Source: Cyanobacteria bacterium UBA11370 (GTDB lineage: Bacteria; Cyanobacteriota; Cyanobacteriia; Cyanobacteriales; Coleofasciculaceae). Taken from it: a stretch of 7,872 nucleotides of DNA. Positions 1 through 7,721 of this stretch are shown here, piece by piece. The stretch lies in assembly GCA_003486645.1 (NCBI GenBank), contig DNGI01000475.1, forward strand, positions 995 through 8,866. Reading direction: 5' to 3'. The notes beneath the pieces are model-generated. The model did not search any database. It saw only the letters and a list, made by a program, of their open reading frames with translations, and was not told the DNA's origin. Numbering within the stretch: the first letter of the stretch is position 1; each line of letters starts with the position of its first letter. The translations under genes were made by a program, and so were the position numbers.

Positions 1-3000
1 TTCATAAATACCTGATTGAGTTGTCCAGCATAACACTCGATAGCGGGTAAGTTTCCGTATTCTTTAATCACCTGAATTCCAGGATTTTTTCCTTGAGCCT
101 TGAGGCGGTTTTGTAATAGGGTTAATGTACTATCGATCCCCTCGTGAATATCGACAGCTTTCAGGTCAGATTGAGCAAGGCGGGAGAAATTGCGTAGGGA
201 ACTAACAATCGCACAAATTCGCTCTGCGCCAATCTTCATGGAAGCGAGTAGTTTAGGTAAGTCTGTGATCAGAAAATCTAGTTCGATCGCCTCAATTTTC
301 GACTGAATTTCGGGTTGAGGATTAGGGTAGTGATGTTGATAAATTTGGAGTAAACTTAATAAGTCTTGGGCGTATTCACTCGCATGGGCTAAATTGCCAT
401 AAATAAAGTTTACAGGGTTATTGATTTCGTGAGCTACTCCAGCAACTAATTGTCCCAAGCTGGACATTTTTTCACTTTGGACTAATTGAGCTTGGGCTTT
501 TTGAAGGGTTTGCAATGTTTGTTCGAGTTGGTGGGCTTGGGTAAGGGCTTTGGCTGTAGCTGTGCGGCTTTGTTCGTAGAGTTCGGCTTGTTGAATGGCG
601 ATCGCAATTTGGTTAGCAATTGAGCAAATAAATTCTACCTCAAAGTCTGACCAATGGTAGGGACGAGTGTTTTTCACCAAACTCAGACTTCCCCAAACTA
701 AGGAGTTAATGTGTAGGGGAACCAGTAACCAAGCACCTGGAAAGGTTTGAGCAAAGTCTTTATTAATCGGATCTTCACAACTTTCAGCATCGTGAATCTT
801 GACAATTTCTAATTTCTTGATTTGTTGGGCAATGGGATTATTTTCATCGGGAATTTTTAGACCAAGGGTTGGTGGCAAGTCGGGGGATTTACGATATTCA
901 GAGACGTTTAACCACAGCTTTTGTTCAGGTAAATAGTGTACGATTTGAACGTGATCGATATCCAGGAGTTTACCAATTTCACAAACAGCAGTAGAAAAAA
1001 TTGTATTTAAGTTTAGCGAACTGCGGATAGCTTGGCTAACCTGATTGAGGGCTTGTTCTCGGAGTAGGAGGGATTTGGCTTTTTCATAGAGTTGGCTTTG
1101 TTGAATGGCAATTTCAACCTGAGAGGATAATGAAGAGAGCATTTCAATTTCAAAGTCTTGCCATTGTCTGGGTGCAGAACAATGATGAGCAATCAGCATT
1201 CCCCATAACTGTTCTCCTTTAAAAATAGGTACAACTAATTTGGCTCTGACCTGAAACGTTTCGAGTAAATTGATATGACAGGGCGTTAAATTTGCGGTAT
1301 AGATATCTTCTATCGCCTTAACTTGACCTTGGGGATAAGGCAAGATGTAAGATTCTTTAAAACAAGGATCGTGGAGATGAGTTTGCAATATAGAACACCA
1401 ACGTTCATCGACTGATTCTACCACAACCGTACCACTCCAGTCCGGTTCAAAACGAAAAATAACAACCCGGTCAGTTTGCAAAACCTGTCGAATTTGGGCA
1501 ACTGTTTCTGTGAGAATATTTTCCAGTTTGAGAGATTGACGAATGCGTTGGGCGATCGCGCCGACTAACTGTTCTCTCAACAATTTCTGTCGCAATCGTT
1601 CTTCAGCTTGCTTGCGAGGGGTAATATCTTTAGCAACACCAATCATGCGTATCGGTTTGCCTGTTTCGTCACGGTAAACTTGCCCCTTTGTCCCAACCCA
1701 ATGCAACGTCTCATCCGGCAAAATTATGCGAAATTCAATTCCATAATCTGCCCCTTCTTCAACTGCACGAGTTAATGCCTCTTTCACATACTCCCGATCT
1801 TCAGGATACACGGAATTAAGAAAGGCTTCATAGTTAGGATGATAAGTACCCCTTGGTAGACCAAAAACTGGTCCCAATTCATCAGAATAGACGACCTCAT
1901 TCGTCCTAATATTCCAATCCCAAGTGCCCATTTGAGCAGCTTCTAGAGCTAATTTTAATCGTGAGGCGCTCTCTTGCAATGCAGCTTCTGCTTGGTGGCG
2001 TTCCATTTCCGCTTGATGAGCAGTAATAAAACTACCAATAGTTTGAGCCATCAATTCAATAATTTCTCGTTCATCGGCTTCAAAATCTGAGGGTTTGGCT
2101 TGAGTGGACGAAAAATTTAACGTTCCATAAATTTGTTGATTAACAATAATGGGAGTACCAATATACGCTTTCAATTTTAACGTTTGATAAACGGAATGAC
2201 CTCTCTTGGATTCGATAGCACCTACATGATTGTAGGTAATTGTCTTTCGGTGTTCAATGACGGCGGCACAGTAGGTATCCTTTAATTCAAATTCTAATCC
2301 AGGTACTAATACATCAAAATCTGACTGTACAGAACGGATACTATAACATTGCCCCTTAATTTCACTGACAATCCCAATGGGAAGTTTTAAAATTTCACAT
2401 CCAGTTTTGAGATATTCAGAAAATAGCTCTTCAAAGTTATTGTATTTGGCTGTATTGAGCCGATGTAGCTGTTTGAGATTTAAACTAAAATTGGCTAATG
2501 CTAGGGATTGATGAAATAATTCTGCTTCTGCCTGTAGGCGTTCAGTAATGTCACGAGAGAAAGCAAAATTATATTCTTCCCCCTCAAATTCTAGATAGTT
2601 GAATGTAATTTCAATGGGAATAATCTTGCCATCTTTACAGCGGTATCGAGAAAGCAATGTTAACGTTTTTTGTTGTTTTATAATAGGCCAATGTTCAACC
2701 CAAGTGTCGGTAGAAAAATCCGGTGCAATCTCATAAAAATACATGGAGTGCAAGGCATCACGAGAGTATCCCAAACTCTGACAAGCTGCCTCGTTTACCC
2801 CTAAGATATTTCCCGCTTTATTGAGCCAAACAGCAGGCATGGCAAAACACTCAAAGGAGAAATTTGCTAGGTTAAGCGCGTGTTCTATTCGCTTGCGTTC
2901 GGTGATATCTTCACAAATATAGAGATGTCCTAAATAGCGATCGCACTCGTCTCGAATGGGTGTAAAAAAGTACCGGATTGTGCGCCCATCAGTACAAGGT

Positions 3001-3830
3001 ATTTCTTCCTCAATGACGGCTCTATTTTGCTCATCTTGCCACGGTTTAAATAACTCAGGCAACACCGTAACTTTGGTGATAAGAGGTAAGCAATGAGGAA
3101 TAATATCATTGTTCTTAAGTTCACCTCGTTGCATTCGTTCTTCTAAAGATTCAATCCCCCAAATTTCACAAAAACGATGATTGAAGTAGAGAATTGTATC
3201 CGTGGAATTTTCTACAACGTAAAACGCTAATGGTGAAGCACCCGTCATCGATCTGAGTAACGCTTCTTGCCAACGCCGCTCCTGCAATGCCTGTTCTAAT
3301 TTTTCCTTAGCTTGCTCAAAGGTAAATTGAAATTGCATCTCACGTTTTTGCAGGGTTTCTTCTGTCTCTTTTTGGACAGTAATATCTTCAAAAACTAAAT
3401 TAATAATTGGATCAGATTCAGTTTCATTCACCATGCGAGCGCTAGCTCTGATCCACTTAATATCTCCATTTTTGCGAATAATTTGGGCTTCCCATTGAGT
3501 AATTTGAGTTGGCTGCTGTTGAACTTCAGTCAACTTGATTTGACAATTGATTTTATCGTCCCAATAGAAAATTTGGCTGACTGGCTGGTGGACTAACTCA
3601 AGAGCGTCATAACCTAAATAGGCAATACCGAACTGGCTAACCACAAGTACTACACCCGTCGAGTTGAGTGCGAAACAAATGCAGGGAAGACTTTCATAAA
3701 ACATCTTCAACCCGTCTAATTCAGTCCTACTTTTGTAGAGGGATTCAGCTTGCTTAGGTTGGGACTGTGTTCTATTAGAGTTAATCGGCTGAGACTCCCT
3801 CAAGCTAGCTGTTTCTCTATGCGAACTCAT
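1..3830 (-). CDS. Multi-sensor PAS/GAF histidine kinase with a cyanobacteriochrome-type GAF domain (C-terminus beyond window)
   Basis: Two-component sensor kinase, predicted cytoplasmic: no signal peptide or membrane segment is seen. The frame is open for 1,276 codons and leaves the window at base 1. Domains by approximate residue: PAS1 42-150, coiled coil 152-190, PAS2 191-310, PAS3 321-430, GAF1 465-603, PAS4 (PAS_3 type, with GTWDW) 622-737, GAF2 768-910, GAF3 929-1085, coiled coil 1094-1125, dimerisation domain 1125-1200 and the start of the ATPase domain from about 1226. PAS domains end in typical EDIT/DITERK motifs. The H-box GVAHEINNPVNF places the phospho-acceptor at His1134. The last complete codons read NQVFM, just before the expected N-box, so the ATP-binding residues and any receiver domain are not visible. 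ATG at 3828-3830 is the first start after an in-frame TAG (3867-3869); no Shine-Dalgarno is seen. GAF2 has the cysteine pair of a bilin photosensor (separate entry). The response regulator is not in the window. The kinase call is secure; the signals sensed by the other domains are unknown. Confidence 0.95.
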   Translation of the reverse strand, partial: MSSHRETASLRESQPINSNRTQSQPKQAESLYKSRTELDGLKMFYESLPCICFALNSTGVVLVVSQFGIAYLGYDALELVHQPVSQIFYWDDKINCQIKLTEVQQQPTQITQWEAQIIRKNGDIKWIRASARMVNETESDPIINLVFEDITVQKETEETLQKREMQFQFTFEQAKEKLEQALQERRWQEALLRSMTGASPLAFYVVENSTDTILYFNHRFCEIWGIESLEERMQRGELKNNDIIPHCLPLITKVTVLPELFKPWQDEQNRAVIEEEIPCTDGRTIRYFFTPIRDECDRYLGHLYICEDITERKRIEHALNLANFSFECFAMPAVWLNKAGNILGVNEAACQSLGYSRDALHSMYFYEIAPDFSTDTWVEHWPIIKQQKTLTLLSRYRCKDGKIIPIEITFNYLEFEGEEYNFAFSRDITERLQAEAELFHQSLALANFSLNLKQLHRLNTAKYNNFEELFSEYLKTGCEILKLPIGIVSEIKGQCYSIRSVQSDFDVLVPGLEFELKDTYCAAVIEHRKTITYNHVGAIESKRGHSVYQTLKLKAYIGTPIIVNQQIYGTLNFSSTQAKPSDFEADEREIIELMAQTIGSFITAHQAEMERHQAEAALQESASRLKLALEAAQMGTWDWNIRTNEVVYSDELGPVFGLPRGTYHPNYEAFLNSVYPEDREYVKEALTRAVEEGADYGIEFRIILPDETLHWVGTKGQVYRDETGKPIRMIGVAKDITPRKQAEERLRQKLLREQLVGAIAQRIRQSLKLENILTETVAQIRQVLQTDRVVIFRFEPDWSGTVVVESVDERWCSILQTHLHDPCFKESYILPYPQGQVKAIEDIYTANLTPCHINLLETFQVRAKLVVPIFKGEQLWGMLIAHHCSAPRQWQDFEIEMLSSLSSQVEIAIQQSQLYEKAKSLLLREQALNQVSQAIRSSLNLNTIFSTAVCEIGKLLDIDHVQIVHYLPEQKLWLNVSEYRKSPDLPPTLGLKIPDENNPIAQQIKKLEIVKIHDAESCEDPINKDFAQTFPGAWLLVPLHINSLVWGSLSLVKNTRPYHWSDFEVEFICSIANQIAIAIQQAELYEQSRTATAKALTQAHQLEQTLQTLQKAQAQLVQSEKMSSLGQLVAGVAHEINNPVNFIYGNLAHASEYAQDLLSLLQIYQHHYPNPQPEIQSKIEAIELDFLITDLPKLLASMKIGAERICAIVSSLRNFSRLAQSDLKAVDIHEGIDSTLTLLQNRLKAQGKNPGIQVIKEYGNLPAIECYAGQLNQVFM
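598..605. repeat. HIP1 palindrome GCGATCGC (one of four)
   Basis: The octamer GCGATCGC occurs here and at 1552-1559, 2937-2944 and 6680-6687. All four lie inside coding sequence. This highly iterated palindrome is over-represented in many cyanobacterial genomes. Four copies in under 8 kb of AT-rich DNA are far more than chance predicts and support the cyanobacterial origin. Confidence 0.85.
1101..1529 (-). other. DXCF-type cyanobacteriochrome GAF domain within the kinase
   Basis: Residues about 768-910 of the kinase. Seen directly: D821-P-C823-F, then exactly 28 residues later C851-H852 in LTPCHINLLETFQVRAKL, followed by VVPIFKGEQLWGMLIAHHC and PRQWQ. In cyanobacteriochromes the Cys of the Cys-His pair attaches the bilin covalently, and a second Cys in an Asp-Xaa-Cys-Phe motif forms a reversible thioether; from memory of TePixJ (Cys494 and Cys522) the spacing is also 28. 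Inference: this domain binds phycocyanobilin or phycoviolobilin and switches between a blue-absorbing and a green- or teal-absorbing state, feeding the kinase through GAF3 and the coiled coil. GAF1 and GAF3 lack both motifs. The exact colour pair cannot be read from the sequence. Confidence 0.85.
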
Positions 3831-3898
3831 GCCAATTGAAATAAATGTTTGCGTTGTATATCGAGTCTACTGACATCATTTTACCTAGTGAGCTATTA

Positions 3899-3912
3899 TG
3901 CTCTGAGCAGAG
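3899..3912. repeat. Overlapping short palindromes upstream of the kinase
   Basis: TGCTC-T-GAGCA (3899-3909) is a perfect 5-bp inverted repeat, and CTCTG-AG-CAGAG (3901-3912) is a second one overlapping it. They lie about 70-80 bp before the kinase start and touch a CATAAT hexamer on the minus strand. Such a site could be an operator, but no known regulator motif is recognised and short palindromes arise by chance. Confidence 0.3.
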
Positions 3913-4134
3913 GAAGAAACGATAAAAAATGCCAGATTTCTCCTTGCCTTACACAGATGATGAAGCCAGACACGATCTTATGTTTTAGATCATAACTCTA
4001 AGTTTACTGTCCTCTTGTAAAGATTTGAATTGCTAATTTACTTAAATAAACGTTTCTCAACTTGTTCATTTACACATTAATTTAATGGCACTGTTCATTT
4101 TTCTGTGGTAATGGTACAGCAATTAAATATCACT

Positions 4135-4162
4135 GAGCTGGGGATAACATCGGTTATAGCTC
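4135..4162. other. Bulged hairpin in the intergenic region
   Basis: Outer arms GAGCT (4135-4139) and AGCTC (4158-4162) enclose inner arms ATAAC (4144-4148) and GTTAT (4153-4157) with a four-base loop ATCG. A GGGG bulge sits on one side. It lies about 180 bases after the surface-protein stop codon. No T-run follows on the minus strand, so a canonical terminator is not supported; it may be an RNA structure at the transcript end or chance. Confidence 0.3.
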
Positions 4163-4342
4163 CTAAGACGTAGGTTAAGCCATGTTACGTTTATTCAGGT
4201 TCCTCTACATCCAAGGAAAGATATAAAGTCAGTCTATTTGAGTGATGAATAAAAATTATCTGAACTGGCAGTAGCGAGGATCAACTATGCAAGTTCAATA
4301 GGTTGGTGTAATTTTTGAAGTCTTGAATTCTCACATAACCGT

Positions 4343-7300
4343 TCAAGGCACTGGGCAATCCTGCTCATCACGCAGCGTAGTTGCTCCTGACTCCTCAATA
4401 GTTCCCTCATTCTCCTCTGTACTAACTTTAAAGGTACTTTGAGGACTCAGATTATTGAACAAAAAGCCATTATCACTGTCATTATTGCTCAAATCTAAAC
4501 AGAGCGTAGATGTAGAGTTATCATTCAGACTTGAACCCGTCTGCGCTGAGAAACCATTCGGGAGGGGAGGGTTACTAGAACCGGGGTTATCTTCTAAGGT
4601 GTTGAACCGAACACCTGCGCGGAGTTGAGACTCTTCATCAGCAATGACAAATATTCCAAAACGAGCATTATTCGTGGATACATTTCCTTGGATTAATAAT
4701 TCAAGAATCGTGTCACCACTTGTTTTGATAGCGATCCCTTCTGAGTCACTCATTGCAATACCATCTGAACCATTATTAGAAATAATATTATTAGTAATTG
4801 ATGTGGTTGAAGTCTGAGGATTTTGGATTAAAAAGTTAATCCCAATGCCACTATTGCCATTCTCTGCAATGGTATTATCATCAATCGTTAGATCCGTCGT
4901 TGAATCACCGGTTACAATGGCTCTGATACCACGACTGCCACTGCGAGAAATAGTGCTGTCAGAGATATTCGTTAGTCCACGAGATTCTCCTTGGAGTAAT
5001 AGGAAAATTCCATCAGCTATATTTTCAGAAATTGTACTATTGGAGATATTCACTACACTCTGAGACGTTTCTAATGAACGCACAAAAACCCCGTTGCTCT
5101 GGTTTTCAGAAATGGTGCTATTAGCAATATTCAACGTCCCCTGTGATTGTCCCGTTAATCCCAGGAAAACTCCGTTGAATTGATTTTCAGAAATAGTGTT
5201 ATTTTCAACAGTGAAGTTTGAAATTGAATCCTCCAACATTTCTACAGTAATGCCGTTAGCATTATTGTTAGAAATTGTGCCGTTGTTTTTAATCGTGAAC
5301 TCCCCTTGGGTAGAACCCAACAGCCCTACAGCAATGCCGCTACCCTTATTATCAGAAATTGTGTCATTATCTTGAATACTGAATTCACCTTGGGCAGCCT
5401 CGAACAATCCAATAGCAATTCCATCACTGTTATTTTCAGAAATTGTGTTATTGGAGATATCAATTGTTCCTTGGGATTCTCCTTGTTGGAACACTGAAAT
5501 TCCAGTTAACTGATTTTGGGAAATTGTACTGTTATTAATATTAACGGTTCCTTCACTTTCTTCAAGTAATCCAACAAAAACTCCGGCGGATTGGTTTTCA
5601 GAAATCGTATTATCTGTAATATTAGTTGTGCCTTGGGCTGTGCCCTCTAGTGCCATGAAAATTCCGCTGGACTGATTTTCAGAAATTGTATTACTTGAGA
5701 TAGTTGCTGTTGAACGAGAGTTTTCGCCTGCTCCGATCAAAACTCCATTTAACTGATTTCTAGAAATTGTATTGTCGGAAAGATTGAGCATTGCTCTAAC
5801 CTTACCCCCTAAGCTCATAAAAATTCCATTTCCTAGATTTTCAGCAATCGTATTGTCAGAAATAGTCGCTAAACCTTGAGCGGTTTCTGAAAGGTTTATA
5901 CCAATGCCATTATTGTTAGTATTAATAATTTCATTATTGATGATTTTCAAGTCAACTGCACCGACAGAATTTCCCAGAAACAATCCAGGAAAGCCCTCCG
6001 TTTTATCAATGATATTATTAGTAATGGTGACTTCTCCAGTTGTATTGAGCAGTGATATTCCATGTTGAGTTGAATTTGTAATTTCGTTATCTCGAATAGT
6101 TACAGTGTCAATATCTTTCCCTTCAATACCATTTGTCCCCGCATTAATAATTTCAAATCCCGACAGCGTGGTTCTATTCCCCATCGTCACAGAAGCGGCT
6201 GCACCAGGGATGATCGTTGGCAACATTTCACTACCTGATAGTGGCAATTGCACCCTACCTAACTGTACTGTATCGATTTCTTGTATTGGTCCGGTAGATA
6301 ACACTTGAACTTGATCAGGAATAAGGAAAGGAGGAATACCGGGATTGGTTCCTTTTTGCACGTAAACAATATCATTACCGTCAGATCGAGTTTGATCTAA
6401 CCCATTTTGTACCAAGTTAAACGGAGATTCAAATGTGCCATTTCCCGTAGTATTCGTATTATCCTCTAGGAGGATATGTTGGAACCGCCACGGTTGTTTT
6501 GTTGCTGGATTAAGGGCTAATATTTGGTCTTGTTCACTCTTTTCAATAACTGTAATTGCCCATTGTCGATTAACGGATTCTCCGATACGACTTAACGCTT
6601 CTGGTATTTCACCATTGCCACGGGGAGAACTACCAGGAAATGTAATTCCCAAACTAGCAATGACTCTAGTATCAAAAATGCGATCGCTTTGCACTGCCAG
6701 ATTGAGAGTAATATAATCTGTAGGCAGAAATTCTAGTCTTCCTCGCACACCCACTGCTGTATCTCCGCCTTGAGCAGTAATGTAGTACAATCCTCCATAA
6801 CCCCGCAGAGAACCTTCCCCTACCGATACCAGTTTGCCACCCAATTCAGTATCAAAAACGGTCGCGGCTGACTCAAATTGGCGCACTCGATCAAGTAACA
6901 AAAAATGATTTTGAAAGCGGAAACCATCGGATATATTCTCTCCTGCAACTTGGCGAATTTCCCCCGTGGGGAAATAGGCATTAATTCTCGCATCCCAATT
7001 TCCCAAGGTTTCAAACCCTATACCAATCTGATTAAAAGCATTATCATCCGTATCACGGCGATCATAACTGAAATAACCCCCAACAATGCGATTAGAATTG
7101 GCATCGTAGTTGCGGTAGCCAACTAAAAGGTTGCCACCCAGGTTAGAATCATTATCTAATAGTAATCGCCCTTCTAAAAAGAGTAAGTCGTTGCCGGGAC
7201 GTTGATAAAGAGGGAAAAACCCTTCCAAGCGAGTAAACCCTTCAAATCCACCTCCTGATGTGGTGTAACCTACCCCAATACGTGGAGTAATTTTTAAATC

Positions 7301-7423
7301 AGTAGGCGTTTCTGATGATGAGGATGGTATAATTTCAGGCTGTTCAGTTTGAGCAGCAACGGGAACGCTTGAGGTGGTGGCGATCAGTAAGCATATAAAA
7401 GTAAATTTTGTTGCTTTTTTCAT
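4343..7423 (-). CDS. Inverse-autotransporter-like outer-membrane protein with right-handed beta-helix passenger
   Basis: Predicted surface protein of 1,026 residues, complete. A signal peptide covers residues 1-24 (lysine-rich start, hydrophobic core, V-A-A cleavage site). A Ser/Pro/Glu linker is followed at about 45-265 by alternating amphipathic strands matching the inverse-autotransporter (intimin/invasin-like) barrel, including LGGNLLVGYRNY, GGYFSYDRRDTDDNAFNQIG, NWDARINAYFPTG and a closing ASLGITFPG. Residues 272-330 form a linker through the pore. A beta-helix begins near GTFESPFNLVQNGL and DIVYVQKGT (330-358). Coils at 443-938 follow the pattern I-x-N/D-N-T-I-S-x-N-x-x-x-G-I, many of exactly 27 residues. 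The C-terminal domain (about 965-1026) holds the only two cysteines of the mature protein, Cys975 and Cys1023. No LysM domain or C-terminal barrel is seen. ATG 7421-7423 follows the signal-peptide reading; no Shine-Dalgarno is visible. Role inferred as adhesin or surface-layer component; a carbohydrate-active beta-helix is possible, but no catalytic motif is recognised. Confidence 0.9.
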   Translation of the reverse strand: MKKATKFTFICLLIATTSSVPVAAQTEQPEIIPSSSSETPTDLKITPRIGVGYTTSGGGFEGFTRLEGFFPLYQRPGNDLLFLEGRLLLDNDSNLGGNLLVGYRNYDANSNRIVGGYFSYDRRDTDDNAFNQIGIGFETLGNWDARINAYFPTGEIRQVAGENISDGFRFQNHFLLLDRVRQFESAATVFDTELGGKLVSVGEGSLRGYGGLYYITAQGGDTAVGVRGRLEFLPTDYITLNLAVQSDRIFDTRVIASLGITFPGSSPRGNGEIPEALSRIGESVNRQWAITVIEKSEQDQILALNPATKQPWRFQHILLEDNTNTTGNGTFESPFNLVQNGLDQTRSDGNDIVYVQKGTNPGIPPFLIPDQVQVLSTGPIQEIDTVQLGRVQLPLSGSEMLPTIIPGAAASVTMGNRTTLSGFEIINAGTNGIEGKDIDTVTIRDNEITNSTQHGISLLNTTGEVTITNNIIDKTEGFPGLFLGNSVGAVDLKIINNEIINTNNNGIGINLSETAQGLATISDNTIAENLGNGIFMSLGGKVRAMLNLSDNTISRNQLNGVLIGAGENSRSTATISSNTISENQSSGIFMALEGTAQGTTNITDNTISENQSAGVFVGLLEESEGTVNINNSTISQNQLTGISVFQQGESQGTIDISNNTISENNSDGIAIGLFEAAQGEFSIQDNDTISDNKGSGIAVGLLGSTQGEFTIKNNGTISNNNANGITVEMLEDSISNFTVENNTISENQFNGVFLGLTGQSQGTLNIANSTISENQSNGVFVRSLETSQSVVNISNSTISENIADGIFLLLQGESRGLTNISDSTISRSGSRGIRAIVTGDSTTDLTIDDNTIAENGNSGIGINFLIQNPQTSTTSITNNIISNNGSDGIAMSDSEGIAIKTSGDTILELLIQGNVSTNNARFGIFVIADEESQLRAGVRFNTLEDNPGSSNPPLPNGFSAQTGSSLNDNSTSTLCLDLSNNDSDNGFLFNNLSPQSTFKVSTEENEGTIEESGATTLRDEQDCPVP
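4886..5863 (-). repeat. Tandem 81-bp coding repeats (27-residue beta-helix coils)
   Basis: Twelve consecutive coils start at residues 521, 548, 575, 602, 629, 656, 683, 711, 739, 766, 793 and 820. Ten are exactly 27 residues; those at 683 and 711 are 28. Looser coils continue the array on both sides (443-520 and 847-938). At DNA level the plus-strand string TTTTCAGAAAT recurs at roughly 81-bp steps, for example near 5025, 5190, 5433, 5597 and 5679. The unit is a whole number of codons, so gain or loss of a copy would keep the frame. Coils have diverged in sequence, most at the surface loop around coil positions 15-24. Confidence 0.9.
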
Positions 7424-7484
7424 AGATTCTTAATAACCAGATGGGATTAAGTTATAACATGATACAGTCGCCTTAGCTCCCCCA

Positions 7485-7514
7485 ATTTTAAGATTCTAGT
7501 CGTTAATTTGTAAA
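7485..7514 (-). promoter_or_regulatory. Candidate sigma-70-type promoter for the surface-protein gene
   Basis: On the minus strand TTTACA (7509-7514) and TAAAAT (7485-7490) are separated by 18 bases; each matches the consensus hexamer at five of six positions. Transcription would start near 7478, giving a leader of about 55 bases before the ATG at 7423. The region is AT-rich, so a chance match is possible. A second TGTTATAAC extended -10-like element near 7456-7463 lacks a good -35. Confidence 0.45.
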
Positions 7515-7522
7515 GGGTGTTG

Positions 7523-7536
7523 CAATTATTTAATTG
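7523..7536. promoter_or_regulatory. Inverted repeat next to the candidate -35 box
   Basis: CAATTA-TT-TAATTG is a perfect 6-bp inverted repeat with a two-base centre, eight bases upstream of the candidate -35 hexamer. Position and symmetry fit a binding site for a dimeric regulator, but the sequence is all A/T except its ends and no known regulator is recognised. Confidence 0.3.
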
Positions 7537-7721
7537 TCCTATTTTGCTAATTTTTTTGTCTACCTACAGGGGAAACTCTTTTAAAGTAGATTACTTGGCG
7601 TTACTATCGTTGTTCCGAGGAGCGTTTTGAGTTAGCTTGTTTCTTTGTGTTAAGATTTATTTTCCCAAAATTTAACTCAAGTCTATTCACTAGTAGTAGA
7701 ATTGGCATAAATCTTCTAAAC
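7537..7721. other. Non-coding spacer between the Uma2 remnant and the promoter region
   Basis: No coding sequence, RNA gene or clear terminator is seen. The stretch is AT-rich with stop codons in all minus-strand frames. It completes the gene-free interval 7424-7721, whose left part holds the candidate promoter. Confidence 0.6.

Larger units (their letters stand above)
3831..4342. other. 512-bp intergenic region between the surface protein and the kinase
   Basis: No convincing coding sequence on either strand. It should hold the 3' end of the surface-protein transcript and, if the kinase has its own promoter, that promoter. No stem followed by a T-run typical of an intrinsic terminator is seen on the minus strand. 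No good -35/-10 pair was found before the kinase; isolated -10-like hexamers (CATAAT, TAAAAT on the minus strand, about 40-70 bases before the ATG) lack a partner. Small palindromes at 3899-3912 and a hairpin at 4135-4162 are listed separately. Whether the two genes are co-transcribed cannot be settled here. Confidence 0.7.

Noticed and set aside
560..1046. GAF3 as a second bilin-binding domain.
   Set aside because: It lacks both the Cys-His pair and the DXCF motif; its cysteine in ESCEDP is not in the right place. It reads as an ordinary GAF domain.
2020..2438. GAF1 as a bilin-binding domain because of its cysteine in DTYCAAV.
   Set aside because: There is no Cys-His pair or DXCF motif; DTYCAAV followed by YNHVG is a common plain GAF pattern in multi-sensor kinases.
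2540..3710. PAS1-3 as flavin-binding LOV domains, which would add a second light input.
   Set aside because: None contains the NCRFLQ-type motif with the reactive cysteine; NCQIKL in PAS1 does not match.
4048..4055. Palindrome AAACGTTT in the intergenic region.
   Set aside because: Eight bases in AT-rich DNA with no flanking promoter or repeat partner; expected by chance.
4886..5863. Regularly spaced repeats as a possible CRISPR array.
   Set aside because: The period is 81 bp with no constant repeat and unique spacer structure; the units are in-frame coils of one protein.
4845..6716. Several plus-strand open frames opposite the surface-protein gene (for example 4845-5063, 5306-5497, 6105-6308, 6435-6716).
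   Set aside because: They lie antisense to a strongly supported long gene, have no recognisable domains, and mirror its repeats.
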